NCBI GenBank assembly: GCA_963680875.1
Contig: OY804583.1
Span: 34,647,331 to 34,711,330, forward strand
Source of the DNA: Bathymodiolus brooksi
Taxonomy: Eukaryota; Mollusca; Bivalvia; Mytilida; Modiolidae
Length of the DNA: 64,000 nucleotides
Direction of reading: 5' to 3'
The translations under genes were made by a program, and so were the position numbers. This document shows positions 24,750 through 39,111 of the stretch, in pieces. Each line of letters opens with the position of its first letter. Positions within the stretch are counted from its first letter, which is position 1. A model generated the notes under the pieces. The model worked only from the letters and a program-made list of their open reading frames with translations, was not told where the DNA came from and searched no databases.

Positions 24750-27700
24750 ATGAGTACCAGGGTATCACAGTAAATCAGGAGTACCATGGTATCACAGTTT
24801 AGATGCATTCTCTTTCAATCATGAGTACCATGGTATCACAGTAAATCATGAGTACCATGGTATCACAATTTAGATGTATTCTCTTTCAATCATGAGTAAC
24901 ATGGTATCACAATTTAGATGTATTCTCTGACAATCATGAGTACCATGGTATCACAGTTTAAATGTATTCTCTGTCAATCATGAGTACCATGGTATCACAG
25001 TTTAAATGTATTCTCTGTCAATCATGAGTACCATGGTATCACAGTTTAAGTGTATTCTCTGTCAATCATGAGTACCATGGTATCACAGTTTAAATGTATT
25101 CTGTCAATCATGAGGACTATGGTATCACAGTTTAAATGTATTCTGTCAATCATGAGTACCATGATTTCACAGTTTAAATGTATTCTCTGTCAATCATGAG
25201 TACCATGATTTCACAGTTTAAATGTATTCTCTGTCAATCATGAGTACCATGGTATCACAGTTTAAATGTATTCTCTGTCAATCATGAGTACAATGGTATC
25301 ACAATTTAAATGTATTCTCTGTCAATCATGAGTACCATGGTATCGCAGTTTAAATGCATTCTCTTTCAATCATGAGTACCATGGTTTCACAGTTTAAGTG
25401 TATTCCCTGTCAATCATGAGTACCATAGTATCACAGTTTAAATGTATTCTCTTTCAATCATGAGTACTATGGTATCACAGTTTAAATGTATTCTGTCAAT
25501 CATGAGTACCATGGTATCACAGTTTAAATGTATTCTCTGTCAATCATGAGTACCATAGTATCACAGTTTAAATGTATTCTGTGTCAATCATGATTACCAT
25601 GGTATCACAGTTTAGATGTATTCTGTCAGTCATGAGTACCATGGTATCACAGTTTAAATGTATTCTCTGTCAATCATGAGTACCATGGTAGCACAGTTTA
25701 AATGTATTCTGTCATTCATGAGTACCATGGTATCACAGTTTAAATGTATTCTCTGTCAATCATGAGTACCATGGTATCACAATTTAAATGTATTCTCTGT
25801 CAATCATGAGTACCATGGTATCACAATTTAGATGTATTCTCTTTCAATCATGAGTACCATGGTATCACAATTTAGATGTATTCTCTGACAATCATGAGTA
25901 CTATGGTATCATAGTTTAAATGTATTCTCTGTCAATCATGAGTACCATGGTATCACAATTTAGATGTATTCTCTTTCAATCATGAGTACCATGGTATCAC
26001 AATTTAGATGTATTCTCTGACAATCATGAGTACCATGGTATCACAGTTTAAATGTATTCTCTGTCAATCATGAGTACCATGGTATCACAGTTTAAATGTA
26101 TTCTCTTTCAATCATGAGTACCATGATATCACAGTTTAAATGTATTCTGTCAATCATGAGTACCATGGTATCACAGTTTAAATTGTATTCTATGTCAATC
26201 ATGAGTACCATGGTAACACAGTTTAAATGTATTCTGTCAATCATGAGTACCATGGTATCACAGTTTAAATGTATTCTCTGTCAATCATGAGTACCATGGT
26301 ATCACACTTTAAATGTATTTTCTGTCAATCATGAGTACCATGGTATCACAGTTTAAATGTATTCTCTGTCAATCATGAGTACCATGGTATCACAGTTTAA
26401 ATGTATTCTCTTTCAATCATGAGTACCATGATATCACAGTTTAAATGTATTCTGTCAATCATGAGTACCATGGTATCACAGTTTAAATGTATTCTATGTC
26501 AATCATGAGTACCATGGTAACACAGTTTAAATGTATTCTGTCAATCATGAGTACCATGGTATCACAGTTTGAATGTATTCTCTGTCAATCATGAGTACCA
26601 TGGTAACACAGTTTAATTGTATTCTCTGTCAATCTTGAGTACCATGGTATCACACTTTAAATATATTCTGTGTCAATCATGAGTACCATGGTATCACAGT
26701 TTAAATGTATTCTGTCAATCAAGAGTACCATGGTATCACAGTTTAAATGTATTCTATGTCAATCATGAGTACCATGGTATCGCAGTTTAAATGTATTCTC
26801 TTTCAATCATGAGTACCATGGTATCACAGTTTAAGTGTATTCCCTGTCAATCATGAGTACCATGGTATCACAATTTAGATGTATTCTCTTTCAATCATGA
26901 GTAACATGGTATCACAATTTAGATGTATTCTCTGACAATCATGAGTACCATGGTATCACAGTTTAAATGTATTCTCTGTCAATCATGAGTACCATGGTAT
27001 CACAGTTTAAATGTATTCTCTGTCAATCATGAGTACCATGGTATCACAGTTTAAGTGTATTCTCTGTCAATCATGAGTACCATGGTATCACAGTTTAAAT
27101 GTATTCTGTCAATCATGAGTACTATGGTATCACAGTTTAAATGTATTCTGTCAATCATGAGTACCATGATTTCACAGTTTAAATGTATTCTCTGTCAATC
27201 ATGAGTACCATAATTTCACAGTTTAAATGTATTCTCTGTCAATCATGAGTACCATGGTATCACAGTTTAAATGTATTCTCTGTCAATCATGAGTACAATG
27301 GTATCACAATTTAAATGTATTCTCTGTCAATCATGAGTACCATGGTATCGCAGTTTAAATGTATTCTCTTTCAATCATGAGTACCATGGTTTCACAGTTT
27401 AAGTGTATTCCCTGTCAATCATGAGTACCATAGTATCACAGTTTAAATGTATTCTCTTTCAATCATGAGTACTATGGTATCACAGTTTAAATGTATTCTG
27501 TCAATCATGAGTACCATGGTATCACAGTTTAAATGTATTCTCTGTCAATCATGAGTACCATAGTATCACAGTTTAAATGTATTCTGTGTCAATCATGATT
27601 ACCATGGTATCACAGTTTAGATGTATTCTCTGTCAATCATGAGTACCATGGTATCACAGATTAAATGTATTCTGTCAGTCATGAGTACCATGGTATCACA

Positions 27701-28294
27701 GTTTAAATGTATTCTCTGTCAATCATGAGTACCATGGTAGCACAGTTTAAATGTATTCTGTCATTCATGAGTACCATGGTATCACAGTTTAAATGTATTC
27801 TCTGTCAATCATGAGTACCATGGTATCACAATTTAAATGTATTCTCTGTCAATCATGAGTACCATGGTATCACAATTTAGATGTATTCTCTTTCAATCAT
27901 GAGTACCATGGTATCACAATTTAGATGTATTCTCTGACAATCATGAGTACTATGGTATCATAGTTTAAATGTATTTTCTGTCAATCATGAGTACCATGGT
28001 ATCACAGTTTAAATGTATTATCTATCAATCATGAGTACTATGGTATCACAGTTTAAATGTATTCTCTGCCAATCATGAGTACCATGGTATCACAGTTTAT
28101 ATGTATTCTTTGTCAATCATGAGTACCATGGTATCACAGTTTAAATGTATTCTGTGTCAATCATGATTACCATGGTATCACAGTTTAGATGTATTCTCTG
28201 TCAATCATGAGTACCATGGTATCACAGTTTAAATGTATTCTGTGTCAATGATGAGTACCATGGTATCACAGTTTAGATGTATTTTCTATCAATC
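24750..28294 (+). repeat. Block P2 (3,545 bp)
   Basis: P2 follows the order of P1 at an offset of about 4,910 bp. The one-base length difference is an extra T in TTTAAATTGTATTC near 26,181, giving a 45-bp unit, which P3 also has. Other marks are CTTGAGTACC at 26634, AAGAGTACC near 26.72 kb (private) and TTTATATG near 28.10 kb (private). The extra T keeps a chance reading frame open at 26096-26290. Confidence 0.8.
26096..26290 (+). other. Chance 64-codon open frame, not a gene
   Basis: This is a reading frame of 64 codons made of four or five repeats of the 14-residue theme MSTMVSQFKCILSI. It exists because two 42-bp units, a 45-bp unit with an extra T and a further 42-bp unit follow one another, all lengths divisible by three; the next 44-bp units close the frame. 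No promoter, splice signal, unique sequence or codon pattern supports expression. An identical frame sits at 36913-37107 by duplication of the block. I regard both as by-products of repeat length. Confidence 0.9.
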
Positions 28295-31182
28295 ATGAGT
28301 ACCAGGGTATCACAGTAAATCAGGAGTACCATGGTATCACAGTTTAGATGCATTCTCTTTCAATCATGAGTACCATGGTATCACAGTAAATCATGAGTAC
28401 CATGGTATCACAATTTAGATGTATTCTCTTTCAATCATGAGTAACATGGTATCACAATTTAGATGTATTCTCTGACAATCATGAGTACCATGGAATCACA
28501 GTTTAAATGTATTCTCTGTCAATCATGAGTACCATGGTATCACAGTTTAAATGTATTCTCTGTCAATCATGAGTACCATGGTATCACAGTTTAAGTGTAT
28601 TCTCTGTCAATCATGAGTACCATGGTATCACAGTTTAAATGTATTCTGTCAATCATGAGTACTATGGTATCACAGTTTAAATGTATTCTGTCAATCATGA
28701 GTACCATGATTTCACAGTTTAAATGTATTCTCTGTCAATCATGAGTACCATGATTTCACAGTTTAAATGTATTCTCTGTCAATCATGAGTACCATGGTAT
28801 CACAGTTTAAATGTATTCTCTGTCAATCATGAGTACAATGGTGTCACAATTTAAATGTATTCTCTGTCAATCATGAGTACCATGGTATCGCAGTTTAAAT
28901 GTATTCTCTTTCAATCATGAGTACCATGGTTTCACAGTTTAAGTGTATTCCCTGTCAATCATGAGTACCATAGTATCACAGTTTAAATGTATTCTCTTTC
29001 AATCATGAGTACTATGGTATCACAGTTTAAATGTATTCTGTCAATCATGAGTACCATGGTATCACAGTTTAAATGTATTCTCTGTCAATCATGAGTACCA
29101 TAGTATCACAGTTTAAATGTATTCTGTGTCAATCATGATTACCATGGTATCACAGTTTAGATGTATTCTGTCAGTCATGAGTACCATGGTATCACAGTTT
29201 AAATGTATTCTCTGTCAATCATGAGTACCATGGTAGCACAGTTTAAATGTATTCTGTCATTCATGAGTACCATGGTATCACAGTTTAAATGTATTCTCTG
29301 TCAATCATGAGTACCATGGTATCACAATTTAAATGTATTCTCTGTCAATCATGAGTACCATGGTATCACAATTTAGATGTATTCTCTTTCAATCATGAGT
29401 ACCATGGTATCACAATTTAGATGTATTCTCTGACAATCATGAGTACTATGGTATCATAGTTTAAATGTATTCTCTGTCAATCATGAGTACCATGGTATCA
29501 CAATTTAGATGTATTCTCTTTCAATCATGAGTACCATGGTATCACAATTTAGATGTATTCTCAGACAATCATGAGTACCATGGTATCACAGTTTAAATGT
29601 ATTCTCTGTCAATCATGAGTACCATGGTATCACAGTTTAAATGTATTCTCTTTCAATCATGAGTACCATGATATCACAGTTTAAATGTATTCTGTCAATC
29701 ATGAGTACCATGGTATCACAGTCTAAATGTATTCTATGTCAATCATGAGTACCATGGTAACACAGTTTAAATGTATTCTGTCAATCATGAGTACCATGGT
29801 ATCACAGTTTAAATGTATTCTCTGTCAATCATGAGTACCATGGTATCACACTTTAAATGTATTCTCTGTCAATCATGAGTACCATGGTATCACAGTTTAA
29901 ATGTATTCTCTTTCAATCATGAGTACCATGATATCACAGTTTAAATGTATTCTGTCAATCATGAGTACCATGGTATCACAGTTTAAATGTATTCTATGTC
30001 AATCATGAGTACCATGGTAACACAGTTTAAATGTATTCTGTCAATCATGAGTACTATGGTATCACAGTTTAAATGTATTCTGTCAATCATGAGTACCATG
30101 ATTTCACAGTTTAAATGTATTCTCTGTCAATCATGAGTACCATAATTTCACAGTTTAAATGTATTCTCTGTCAATCATGAGTACCATGGTATCACAGTTT
30201 AAATGTATTCTCTGTCAATCATGAGTACAATGGTATCACAGTTTAAATGTATTCTCTTTCAATCATGAGTACCATGGTTTCACAGTTTAAGTGTATTCCC
30301 TGTCAATCATGAGTACCATAGTATCACAGTTTAAATGTATTCTCTTTCAATCATGAGTACTATGATATCACAGTTTAAATGTATTCTGTCAATCATGAGT
30401 ACCATGGTATCACAGTTTAAATGTATTCTCTGTCAATCATGAGTACCATAGTATCACAGTTTAAATGTATTCTGTGTCAATCATGATTACCATGGTATCA
30501 CAGTTTAGATGTATTCTCTGTCAATCATGAGTACCATGGTATCACAGATTAAATGTATTCTGTCAGTCATGAGTACCATGGTATCACAGTTTAAATGTAT
30601 TCTCTGTCAATCATGAGTACCATGGTAGCACAGTTTAAATGTATTCTGTCATTCATGAGTACCATGGTATCACAGTTTAAATGTATTCTCTGTCAATCAT
30701 GAGTACCATGGTATCACAATTTAAATGTATTCTCTGTCAATCATGAGTACCATGGTATCACAATTTAGATGTATTCTCTTTCAATCATGAGTACCATGGT
30801 ATCACAATTTAGATGTATTCTCTGACAATCATGAGTACTATGGTATCATAGTTTAAATGTATTTTCTGTCAATCATGAGTACCATGGTATCACAGTTTAA
30901 ATGTATTATCTATCAATCATGAGTACTATGGTATCACAGTTTAAATGTATTCTCTGCCAATCATGAGTACCATGGTATCACAGTTTAAATGTATTCTTTG
31001 TCAATCATGAGTACCATGGTATCACAGTTTAAATGTATTCTGTGTCAATCATGATTACCATGGTATCACAGTTTAGATGTATTCTCTGTCAATCATGAGT
31101 ACCATGGTATCACAGTTTAAATGTATTCTGTGTCAATGATGAGTACCATGGTATCACAGTTTAGATGTATTTTCTACCAATC
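28295..31182 (+). repeat. Block Q1 (2,888 bp)
   Basis: The cassette is followed at 28491 by TGGAATCAC, then an R-like part, TTCTATG/GTAACACAG pairs and a second R-like part. The next block repeats it at exactly 2,888 bp: TGGAATCAC 28491/31379, GTCTAAATG 29721/32609, CTATGATATC about 30361/33249. A private change in Q1 is TCTCAGACAATC near 29.57 kb. Homology at this period reaches back to about 27.1 kb, apart from a 44-bp unit missing near 30.24 kb. Confidence 0.82.
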
Positions 31183-34070
31183 ATGAGTACCAGGGTATCA
31201 CAGTAAATCAGGAGTACCATGGTATCACAGTTTAGATGCATTCTCTTTCAATCATGAGTACCATGGTATCACAGTAAATCATGAGTACCATGGTATCACA
31301 ATTTAGATGTATTCTCTTTCAATCATGAGTAACATGGTATCACAATTTAGATGTATTCTCTGACAATCATGAGTACCATGGAATCACAGTTTAAATGTAT
31401 TCTCTGTCAATCATGAGTACCATGGTATCACAGTTTAAATGTATTCTCTGTCAATCATGAGTACCATGGTATCACAGTTTAAGTGTATTCTCTGTCAATC
31501 ATGAGTACCATGGTATCACAGTTTAAATGTATTCTGTCAATCATGAGTACTATGGTATCACAGTTTAAATGTATTCTGTCAATCATGAGTACCATGATTT
31601 CACAGTTTAAATGTATTCTCTGTCAATCATGAGTACCATGATTTCACAGTTTAAATGTATTCTCTGTCAATCATGAGTACCATGGTATCACAGTTTAAAT
31701 GTATTCTCTGTCAATCATGAGTACAATGGTGTCACAATTTAAATGTATTCTCTGTCAATCATGAGTACCATGGTATCGCAGTTTAAATGTATTCTCTTTC
31801 AATCATGAGTACCATGGTTTCACAGTTTAAGTGTATTCCCTGTCAATCATGAGTACCATAGTATCACAGTTTAAATGTATTCTCTTTCAATCATGAGTAC
31901 TATGGTATCACAGTTTAAATGTATTCTGTCAATCATGAGTACCATGGTATCACAGTTTAAATGTATTCTCTGTCAATCATGAGTACCATAGTATCACAGT
32001 TTAAATGTATTCTGTGTCAATCATGATTACCATGGTATCACAGTTTAGATGTATTCTGTCAGTCATGAGTACCATGGTATCACAGTTTAAATGTATTCTC
32101 TGTCAATCATGAGTACCATGGTAGCACAGTTTAAATGTATTCTGTCATTCATGAGTACCATGGTATCACAGTTTAAATGTATTCTCTGTCAATCATGAGT
32201 ACCATGGTATCACAATTTAAATGTATTCTCTGTCAATCATGAGTACCATGGTATCACAATTTAGATGTATTCTCTTTCAATCATGAGTACCATGGTATCA
32301 CAATTTAGATGTATTCTCTGACAATCATGAGTACTATGGTATCATAGTTTAAATGTATTCTCTGTCAATCATGAGTACCATGGTATCACAATTTAGATGT
32401 ATTCTCTTTCAATCATGAGTACCATGGTATCACAATTTAGATGTATTCTCTGACAATCATGAGTACCATGGTATCACAGTTTAAATGTATTCTCTGTCAA
32501 TCATGAGTACCATGGTATCACAGTTTAAATGTATTCTCTTTCAATCATGAGTACCATGATATCACAGTTTAAATGTATTCTGTCAATCATGAGTACCATG
32601 GTATCACAGTCTAAATGTATTCTATGTCAATCATGAGTACCATGGTAACACAGTTTAAATGTATTCTGTCAATCATGAGTACCATGGTATCACAGTTTAA
32701 ATGTATTCTCTGTCAATCATGAGTACCATGGTATCACACTTTAAATGTATTCTCTGTCAATCATGAGTACCATGGTATCACAGTTTAAATGTATTCTCTT
32801 TCAATCATGAGTACCATGATATCACAGTTTAAATGTATTCTGTCAATCATGAGTACCATGGTATCACAGTTTAAATGTATTCTATGTCAATCATGAGTAC
32901 CATGGTAACACAGTTTAAATGTATTCTGTCAATCATGAGTACTATGGTATCACAGTTTAAATGTATTCTGTCAATCATGAGTACCATGATTTCACAGTTT
33001 AAATGTATTCTCTGTCAATCATGAGTACCATAATTTCACAGTTTAAATGTATTCTCTGTCAATCATGAGTACCATGGTATCACAGTTTAAATGTATTCTC
33101 TGTCAATCATGAGTACAATGGTATCACAGTTTAAATGTATTCTCTTTCAATCATGAGTACCATGGTTTCACAGTTTAAGTGTATTCCCTGTCAATCATGA
33201 GTACCATAGTATCACAGTTTAAATGTATTCTCTTTCAATCATGAGTACTATGATATCACAGTTTAAATGTATTCTGTCAATCATGAGTACCATGGTATCA
33301 CAGTTTAAATGTATTCTCTGTCAATCATGAGTACCATAGTATCACAGTTTAAATGTATTCTGTGTCAATCATGATTACCATGGTATCACAGTTTAGATGT
33401 ATTCTCTGTCAATCATGAGTACCATGGTATCACAGATTAAATGTATTCTGTCAGTCATGAGTACCATGGTATCACAGTTTAAATGTATTCTCTGTCAATC
33501 ATGAGTACCATGGTAGCACAGTTTAAATGTATTCTGTCATTCATGAGTACCATGGTATCACAGTTTAAATGTATTCTCTGTCAATCATGAGTACCATGGT
33601 ATCACAATTTAAATGTATTCTCTGTCAATCATGAGTACCATGGTATCACAATTTAGATGTATTCTCTTTCAATCATGAGTACCATGGTATCACAATTTAG
33701 ATGTATTCTCTGACAATCATGAGTACTATGGTATCATAGTTTAAATGTATTTTCTGTCAATCATGAGTACCATGGTATCACAGTTTAAATGTATTATCTA
33801 TCAATCATGAGTACTATGGTATCACAGTTTAAATGTATTCTCTGCCAATCATGAGTACCATGGTATCACAGTTTAAATGTATTCTTTGTCAATCATGAGT
33901 ACCATGGTATCACAGTTTAAATGTATTCTGTGTCAATCATGATTACCATGGTATCACAGTTTAGATGTATTCTCTGTCAATCATGAGTACCATGGTATCA
34001 CAGTTTAAATGTATTCTGTGTCAATGATGAGTACCATGGTATCACAGTTTAGATGTATTTTCTACCAATC
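31183..34070 (+). repeat. Block Q2 (2,888 bp)
   Basis: This is the second copy of the 2,888-bp tandem unit, with no net length change against Q1. It keeps TGGAATCAC (31379), GTACAATGGTGTCAC (near 31.73 kb) and GTCTAAATG (32609). Its cassette is preceded by TTTTCTACC, where Q1 has TTTTCTATC. The 2,888-bp period ends a little after the next cassette, near 34.26 kb, where TGGAATC faces TGGTATC and R4 begins. Confidence 0.82.
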
Positions 34071-35610
34071 ATGAGTACCAGGGTATCACAGTAAATCAGG
34101 AGTACCATGGTATCACAGTTTAGATGCATTCTCTTTCAATCATGAGTACCATGGTATCACAGTAAATCATGAGTACCATGGTATCACAATTTAGATGTAT
34201 TCTCTTTCAATCATGAGTAACATGGTATCACAATTTAGATGTATTCTCTGACAATCATGAGTACCATGGTATCACAGTTTAAATGTATTCTCTGTCAATC
34301 ATGAGTACCATGGTATCACAGTTTAAATGTATTCTCTGTCAATCATGAGTACCATGGTATCACAGTTTAAGTGTATTCTCTGTCAATCATGAGTACCATG
34401 GTATCACAGTTTAAATGTATTCTGTCAATCATGAGGACTATGGTATCACAGTTTAAATGTATTCTGTCAATCATGAGTACCATGATTTCACAGTTTAAAT
34501 GTATTCTCTGTCAATCATGAGTACCATGATTTCACAGTTTAAATGTATTCTCTGTCAATCATGAGTACCATGGTATCACAGTTTAAATGTATTCTCTGTC
34601 AATCATGAGTACAATGGTATCACAATTTAAATGTATTCTCTGTCAATCATGAGTACCATGGTATCGCAGTTTAAATGCATTCTCTTTCAATCATGAGTAC
34701 CATGGTTTCACAGTTTAAGTGTATTCCCTGTCAATCATGAGTACCATAGTATCACAGTTTAAATGTATTCTCTTTCAATCATGAGTACTATGGTATCACA
34801 GTTTAAATGTATTCTGTCAATCATGAGTACCATGGTATCACAGTTTAAATGTATTCTCTGTCAATCATGAGTACCATAGTATCACAGTTTAAATGTATTC
34901 TGTGTCAATCATGATTACCATGGTATCACAGTTTAGATGTATTCTCTGTCAATCATGAGTACCATGGTATCACAGATTAAATGTATTCTGTCAGTCATGA
35001 GTACCATGGTATTACAGTTTAAATGTATTCTCTGTCAATCATGAGTACCATGGTAGCACAGTTTAAATGTATTCTGTCATTCATGAGTACCATGGTATCA
35101 CAGTTTAAATGTATTCTCTGTCAATCATGATTACCATGGTATCACAATTTAAATGTATTCTCTGTCAATCATGAGTACCATGGTATCACAATTTAGATGT
35201 ATTCTCTTTCAATCATGAGTACCATGGTATCACAATTTAGATGTATTCTCTGACAATCATGAGTACTATGGTATCATAGTTTAAATGTATTTTCTGTCAA
35301 TCATGAGTACCATGGTATCACAGTTTAAATGTATTATCTATCAATCATGAGTACTATGGTATCACAGTTTAAATGTATTCTCTGCCAATCATGAGTACCA
35401 TGGTATCACAGTTTAAATGTATTCTTTGTCAATCATGAGTACCATGGTATCACAGTTTAAATGTATTCTGTGTCAATCATGATTACCATGGTATCACAGT
35501 TTAGATGTATTCTCTGTCAATCATGAGTACCATGGTATCACAGTTTAAATGTATTCTGTGTCAATGATGAGTACCATGGTATCACAGTTTAGATGTATTT
35601 TCTACCAATC
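34071..35610 (+). repeat. Block R4 (1,540 bp)
   Basis: This is a full-length R block, equal in length to R1. It has GAGGACTATGG (about 34,432) as in R3, and GTATTACAG (about 35,010) shared only with R3. A private GATTACC stands in place of GAGTACC near 35.13 kb. It precedes P3 as R2 and R3 precede P1 and P2, completing the third R-P compound unit. Confidence 0.8.
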
Positions 35611-38600
35611 ATGAGTACCAGGGTATCACAGTAAATCAGGAGTACCATGGTATCACAGTTTAGATGCATTCTCTTTCAATCATGAGTACCATGGTATCAC
35701 AGTAAATCATGAGTACCATGGTATCACAATTTAGATGTATTCTCTTTCAATCATGAGTAACATGGTATCACAATTTAGATGTATTCTCTGACAATCATGA
35801 GTACCATGGTATCACAGTTTAAATGTATTCTCTGTCAATCATGAGTACCATGGTATCACAGTTTAAATGTATTCTCTGTCAATCATGAGTACCATGGTAT
35901 CACAGTTTAAGTGTATTCTCTGTCAATCATGAGTACCATGGTATCACAGTTTAAATGTATTCTGTCAATCATGAGGACTATGGTATCACAGTTTAAATGT
36001 ATTCTGTCAATCATGAGTACCATGATTTCACAGTTTAAATGTATTCTCTGTCAATCATGAGTACCATGATTTCACAGTTTAAATGTATTCTCTGTCAATC
36101 ATGAGTACCATGGTATCACAGTTTAAATGTATTCTCTGTCAATCATGAGTACAATGGTATCACAATTTAAATGTATTCTCTGTCAATCATGAGTACCATG
36201 GTATCGCAGTTTAAATGCATTCTCTTTCAATCATGAGTACCATGGTTTCACAGTTTAAGTGTATTCCCTGTCAATCATGAGTACCATAGTATCACAGTTT
36301 AAATGTATTCTCTTTCAATCATGAGTACTATGGTATCACAGTTTAAATGTATTCTGTCAATCATGAGTACCATGGTATCACAGTTTAAATGTATTCTCTG
36401 TCAATCATGAGTACCATAGTATCACAGTTTAAATGTATTCTGTGTCAATCATGATTACCATGGTATCACAGTTTAGATGTATTCTGTCAGTCATGAGTAC
36501 CATGGTATCACAGTTTAAATGTATTCTCTGTCAATCATGAGTACCATGGTAGCACAGTTTAAATGTATTCTGTCATTCATGAGTACCATGGTATCACAGT
36601 TTAAATGTATTCTCTGTCAATCATGAGTACCATGGTATCACAATTTAAATGTATTCTCTGTCAATCATGAGTACCATGGTATCACAATTTAGATGTATTC
36701 TCTGACAATCATGAGTACTATGGTATCATAGTTTAAATGTATTCTCTGTCAATCATGAGTACCATGGTATCACAATTTAGATGTATTCTCTTTCAATCAT
36801 GAGTACCATGGTATCACAATTTAGATGTATTCTCTGACAATCATGAGTACCATGGTATCACAGTTTAAATGTATTCTCTGTCAATCATGAGTACCATGGT
36901 ATCACAGTTTAAATGTATTCTCTTTCAATCATGAGTACCATGATATCACAGTTTAAATGTATTCTGTCAATCATGAGTACCATGGTATCACAGTTTAAAT
37001 TGTATTCTATGTCAATCATGAGTACCATGGTAACACAGTTTAAATGTATTCTGTCAATCATGAGTACCATGGTATCACAGTTTAAATGTATTCTCTGTCA
37101 ATCATGAGTACCATGGTATCACACTTTAAATGTATTTTATGTCAATCATGAGTACCATGGTATCACAGTTTAAATGTATTCTCTGTCAATCATGAGTACC
37201 ATGGTATCACAGTTTAAATGTATTCTCTTTCAATCATGAGTACCATGATATCACAGTTTAAATGTATTCTGTCAATCATGAGTACCATGGTATCACAGTT
37301 TAAATGTATTCTATGTCAATCATGAGTACCATGGTAACACAGTTTAAATGTATTCTGTCAATCATGAGTACCATGGTATCACAGTTTGAATGTATTCACT
37401 GTCAATCATGAGTACCATGGTAACACAGTTTAATTGTATTCTCTGTCAATCTTGAGTACCATGGTATCACACTTTAAATATATTCTGTGTCAATCATGAG
37501 TACCATGGTATCACAGTTTAAATGTATTCTGTCAATCATGAGTACCATGGTATCACAGTTTAAATGTATTCTATGTCAATCATGAGTACCATGGTATCGC
37601 AGTTTAAATGTATTCTCTTTCAATCATGAGTACCATGGTATCACAGTTTAAGTGTATTCCCTGTCAATCATGAGTACCATGGTATCACAATTTAGATGTA
37701 TTCTCTTTCAATCATGAGTAACATGGTATCACAATTTAGATGTATTCTCTGACAATCATGAGTACCATGGTATCACAGTTTAAATGTATTCTCTGTCAAT
37801 CATGAGTACCATGGTATCACAGTTTAAATGTATTCTCTGTCAATCATGAGTACCATGGTATCACAGTTTAAGTGTATTCTCTGTCAATCATGAGTACCAT
37901 GGTATCACAGTTTAAATGTATTCTGTCAATCATGAGTACTATGGTATCACAGTTTAAATGTATTCTGTCAATCATGAGTACCATGATTTCACAGTTTAAA
38001 TGTATTCTCTGTCAATCATGAGTACCATAATTTCACAGTTTAAATGTATTCTCTGTCAATCATGAGTACCATGGTATCACAGTTTAAATGTATTCTCTGT
38101 CAATCATGAGTACAATGGTATCACAATTTAAATGTATTCTCTGTCAATCATGAGTACCATGGTATCGCAGTTTAAATGTATTCTCTTTCAATCATGAGTA
38201 CCATGGTTTCACAGTTTAAGTGTATTCCCTGTCAATCATGAGTACCATAGTATCACAGTTTAAATGTATTCTCTTTCAATCATGAGTACTATGGTATCAC
38301 AGTTTAAATGTATTCTGTCAATCATGAGTACCATGGTATCACAGTTTAAATGTATTCTCTGTCAATCATGAGTACCATAGTATCACAGTTTAAATGTATT
38401 CTGTGTCAATCATGATTACCATGGTATCACAGTTTAGATGTATTCTCTGTCAATCATGAGTACCATGGTATCACAGATTAAATGTATTCTGTCAGTCATG
38501 AGTACCATGGTATCACAGTTTAAATGTATTCTCTGTCAATCATGAGTACCATGGTAGCACAGTTTAAATGTATTCTGTCATTCATGAGTACCATGGTATC

Positions 38601-39111
38601 ACAGTTTAAATGTATTCTCTGTCAATCATGAGTACCATGGTATCACAATTTAAATGTATTCTCTGTCAATCATGAGTACCATGGTATCACAATTTAGATG
38701 TATTCTCTTTCAATCATGAGTACCATGGTATCACAATTTAGATGTATTCTCTGACAATCATGAGTACTATGGTATCATAGTTTAAATGTATTTTCTGTCA
38801 ATCATGAGTACCATGGTATCACAGTTTAAATGTATTATCTATCAATCATGAGTACTATGGTATCACAGTTTAAATGTATTCTCTGCCAATCATGAGTACC
38901 ATGGTATCACAGTTTAAATGTATTCTTTGTCAATCATGAGTACCATGGTATCACAGTTTAAATGTATTCTGTGTCAATCATGATTACCATGGTATCACAG
39001 TTTAGATGTATTCTCTGTCAATCATGAGTACCATGGTATCACAGTTTAAATGTATTCTGTGTCAATGATGAGTACCATGGTATCACAGTTTAGATGTATT
39101 TTCTATCAATC
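35611..39111 (+). repeat. Block P3 (3,501 bp)
   Basis: P3 shares the extra T of P2 (TTTAAATTG near 36,998), CTTGAGTACC (37451 against 26634, offset 10,817) and the same unit order. It lacks one 44-bp unit near 36.7 kb, which accounts for the length difference of 44 bp from P2. Its last ~1.6 kb (from about 37,509) is also the start of the 4,980-bp tandem duplication. Confidence 0.8.
36913..37107 (+). other. Second copy of the chance 64-codon frame
   Basis: The translation is identical to the frame at 26096-26290 and lies 10,817 bp downstream in the homologous place of P3. It depends on the same extra T in a 45-bp unit. Preservation of the frame follows from recent duplication of the block and is not evidence of selection. 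All other units around it close every frame within about 15-57 codons. Confidence 0.9.

Larger units (their letters stand above)
22200..30052 (+). repeat. Segmental duplication, copy A (offset about 10.8 kb)
   Basis: This segment pairs with about 33.0-40.87 kb. Offsets are 10,731 at CATAATTTC (22298/33029), 10,687 at the R3/R4 cassettes, 10,861 at the P2/P3 cassettes and 10,817 from the extra T to beyond 29.7 kb (CTTGAG 26634/37451, TGGAATCAC 28491/39308, ACAATGGTG 28835/39652). Every change of offset is a whole number of monomers (44, 174 and 44 bp). The pairing ends where GAGTACTATGG (30,052) faces GAGTACCATGG (40,869). Confidence 0.78.

Noticed and set aside
26096..26290. 64-codon open reading frame as a protein gene with 14-residue repeats
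   Set aside because: It is open only because four neighbouring units have lengths divisible by three (42 or 45 bp). The surrounding frames are closed every unit or two, there is no unique sequence or signal, and the second copy at 36913-37107 is explained by block duplication.
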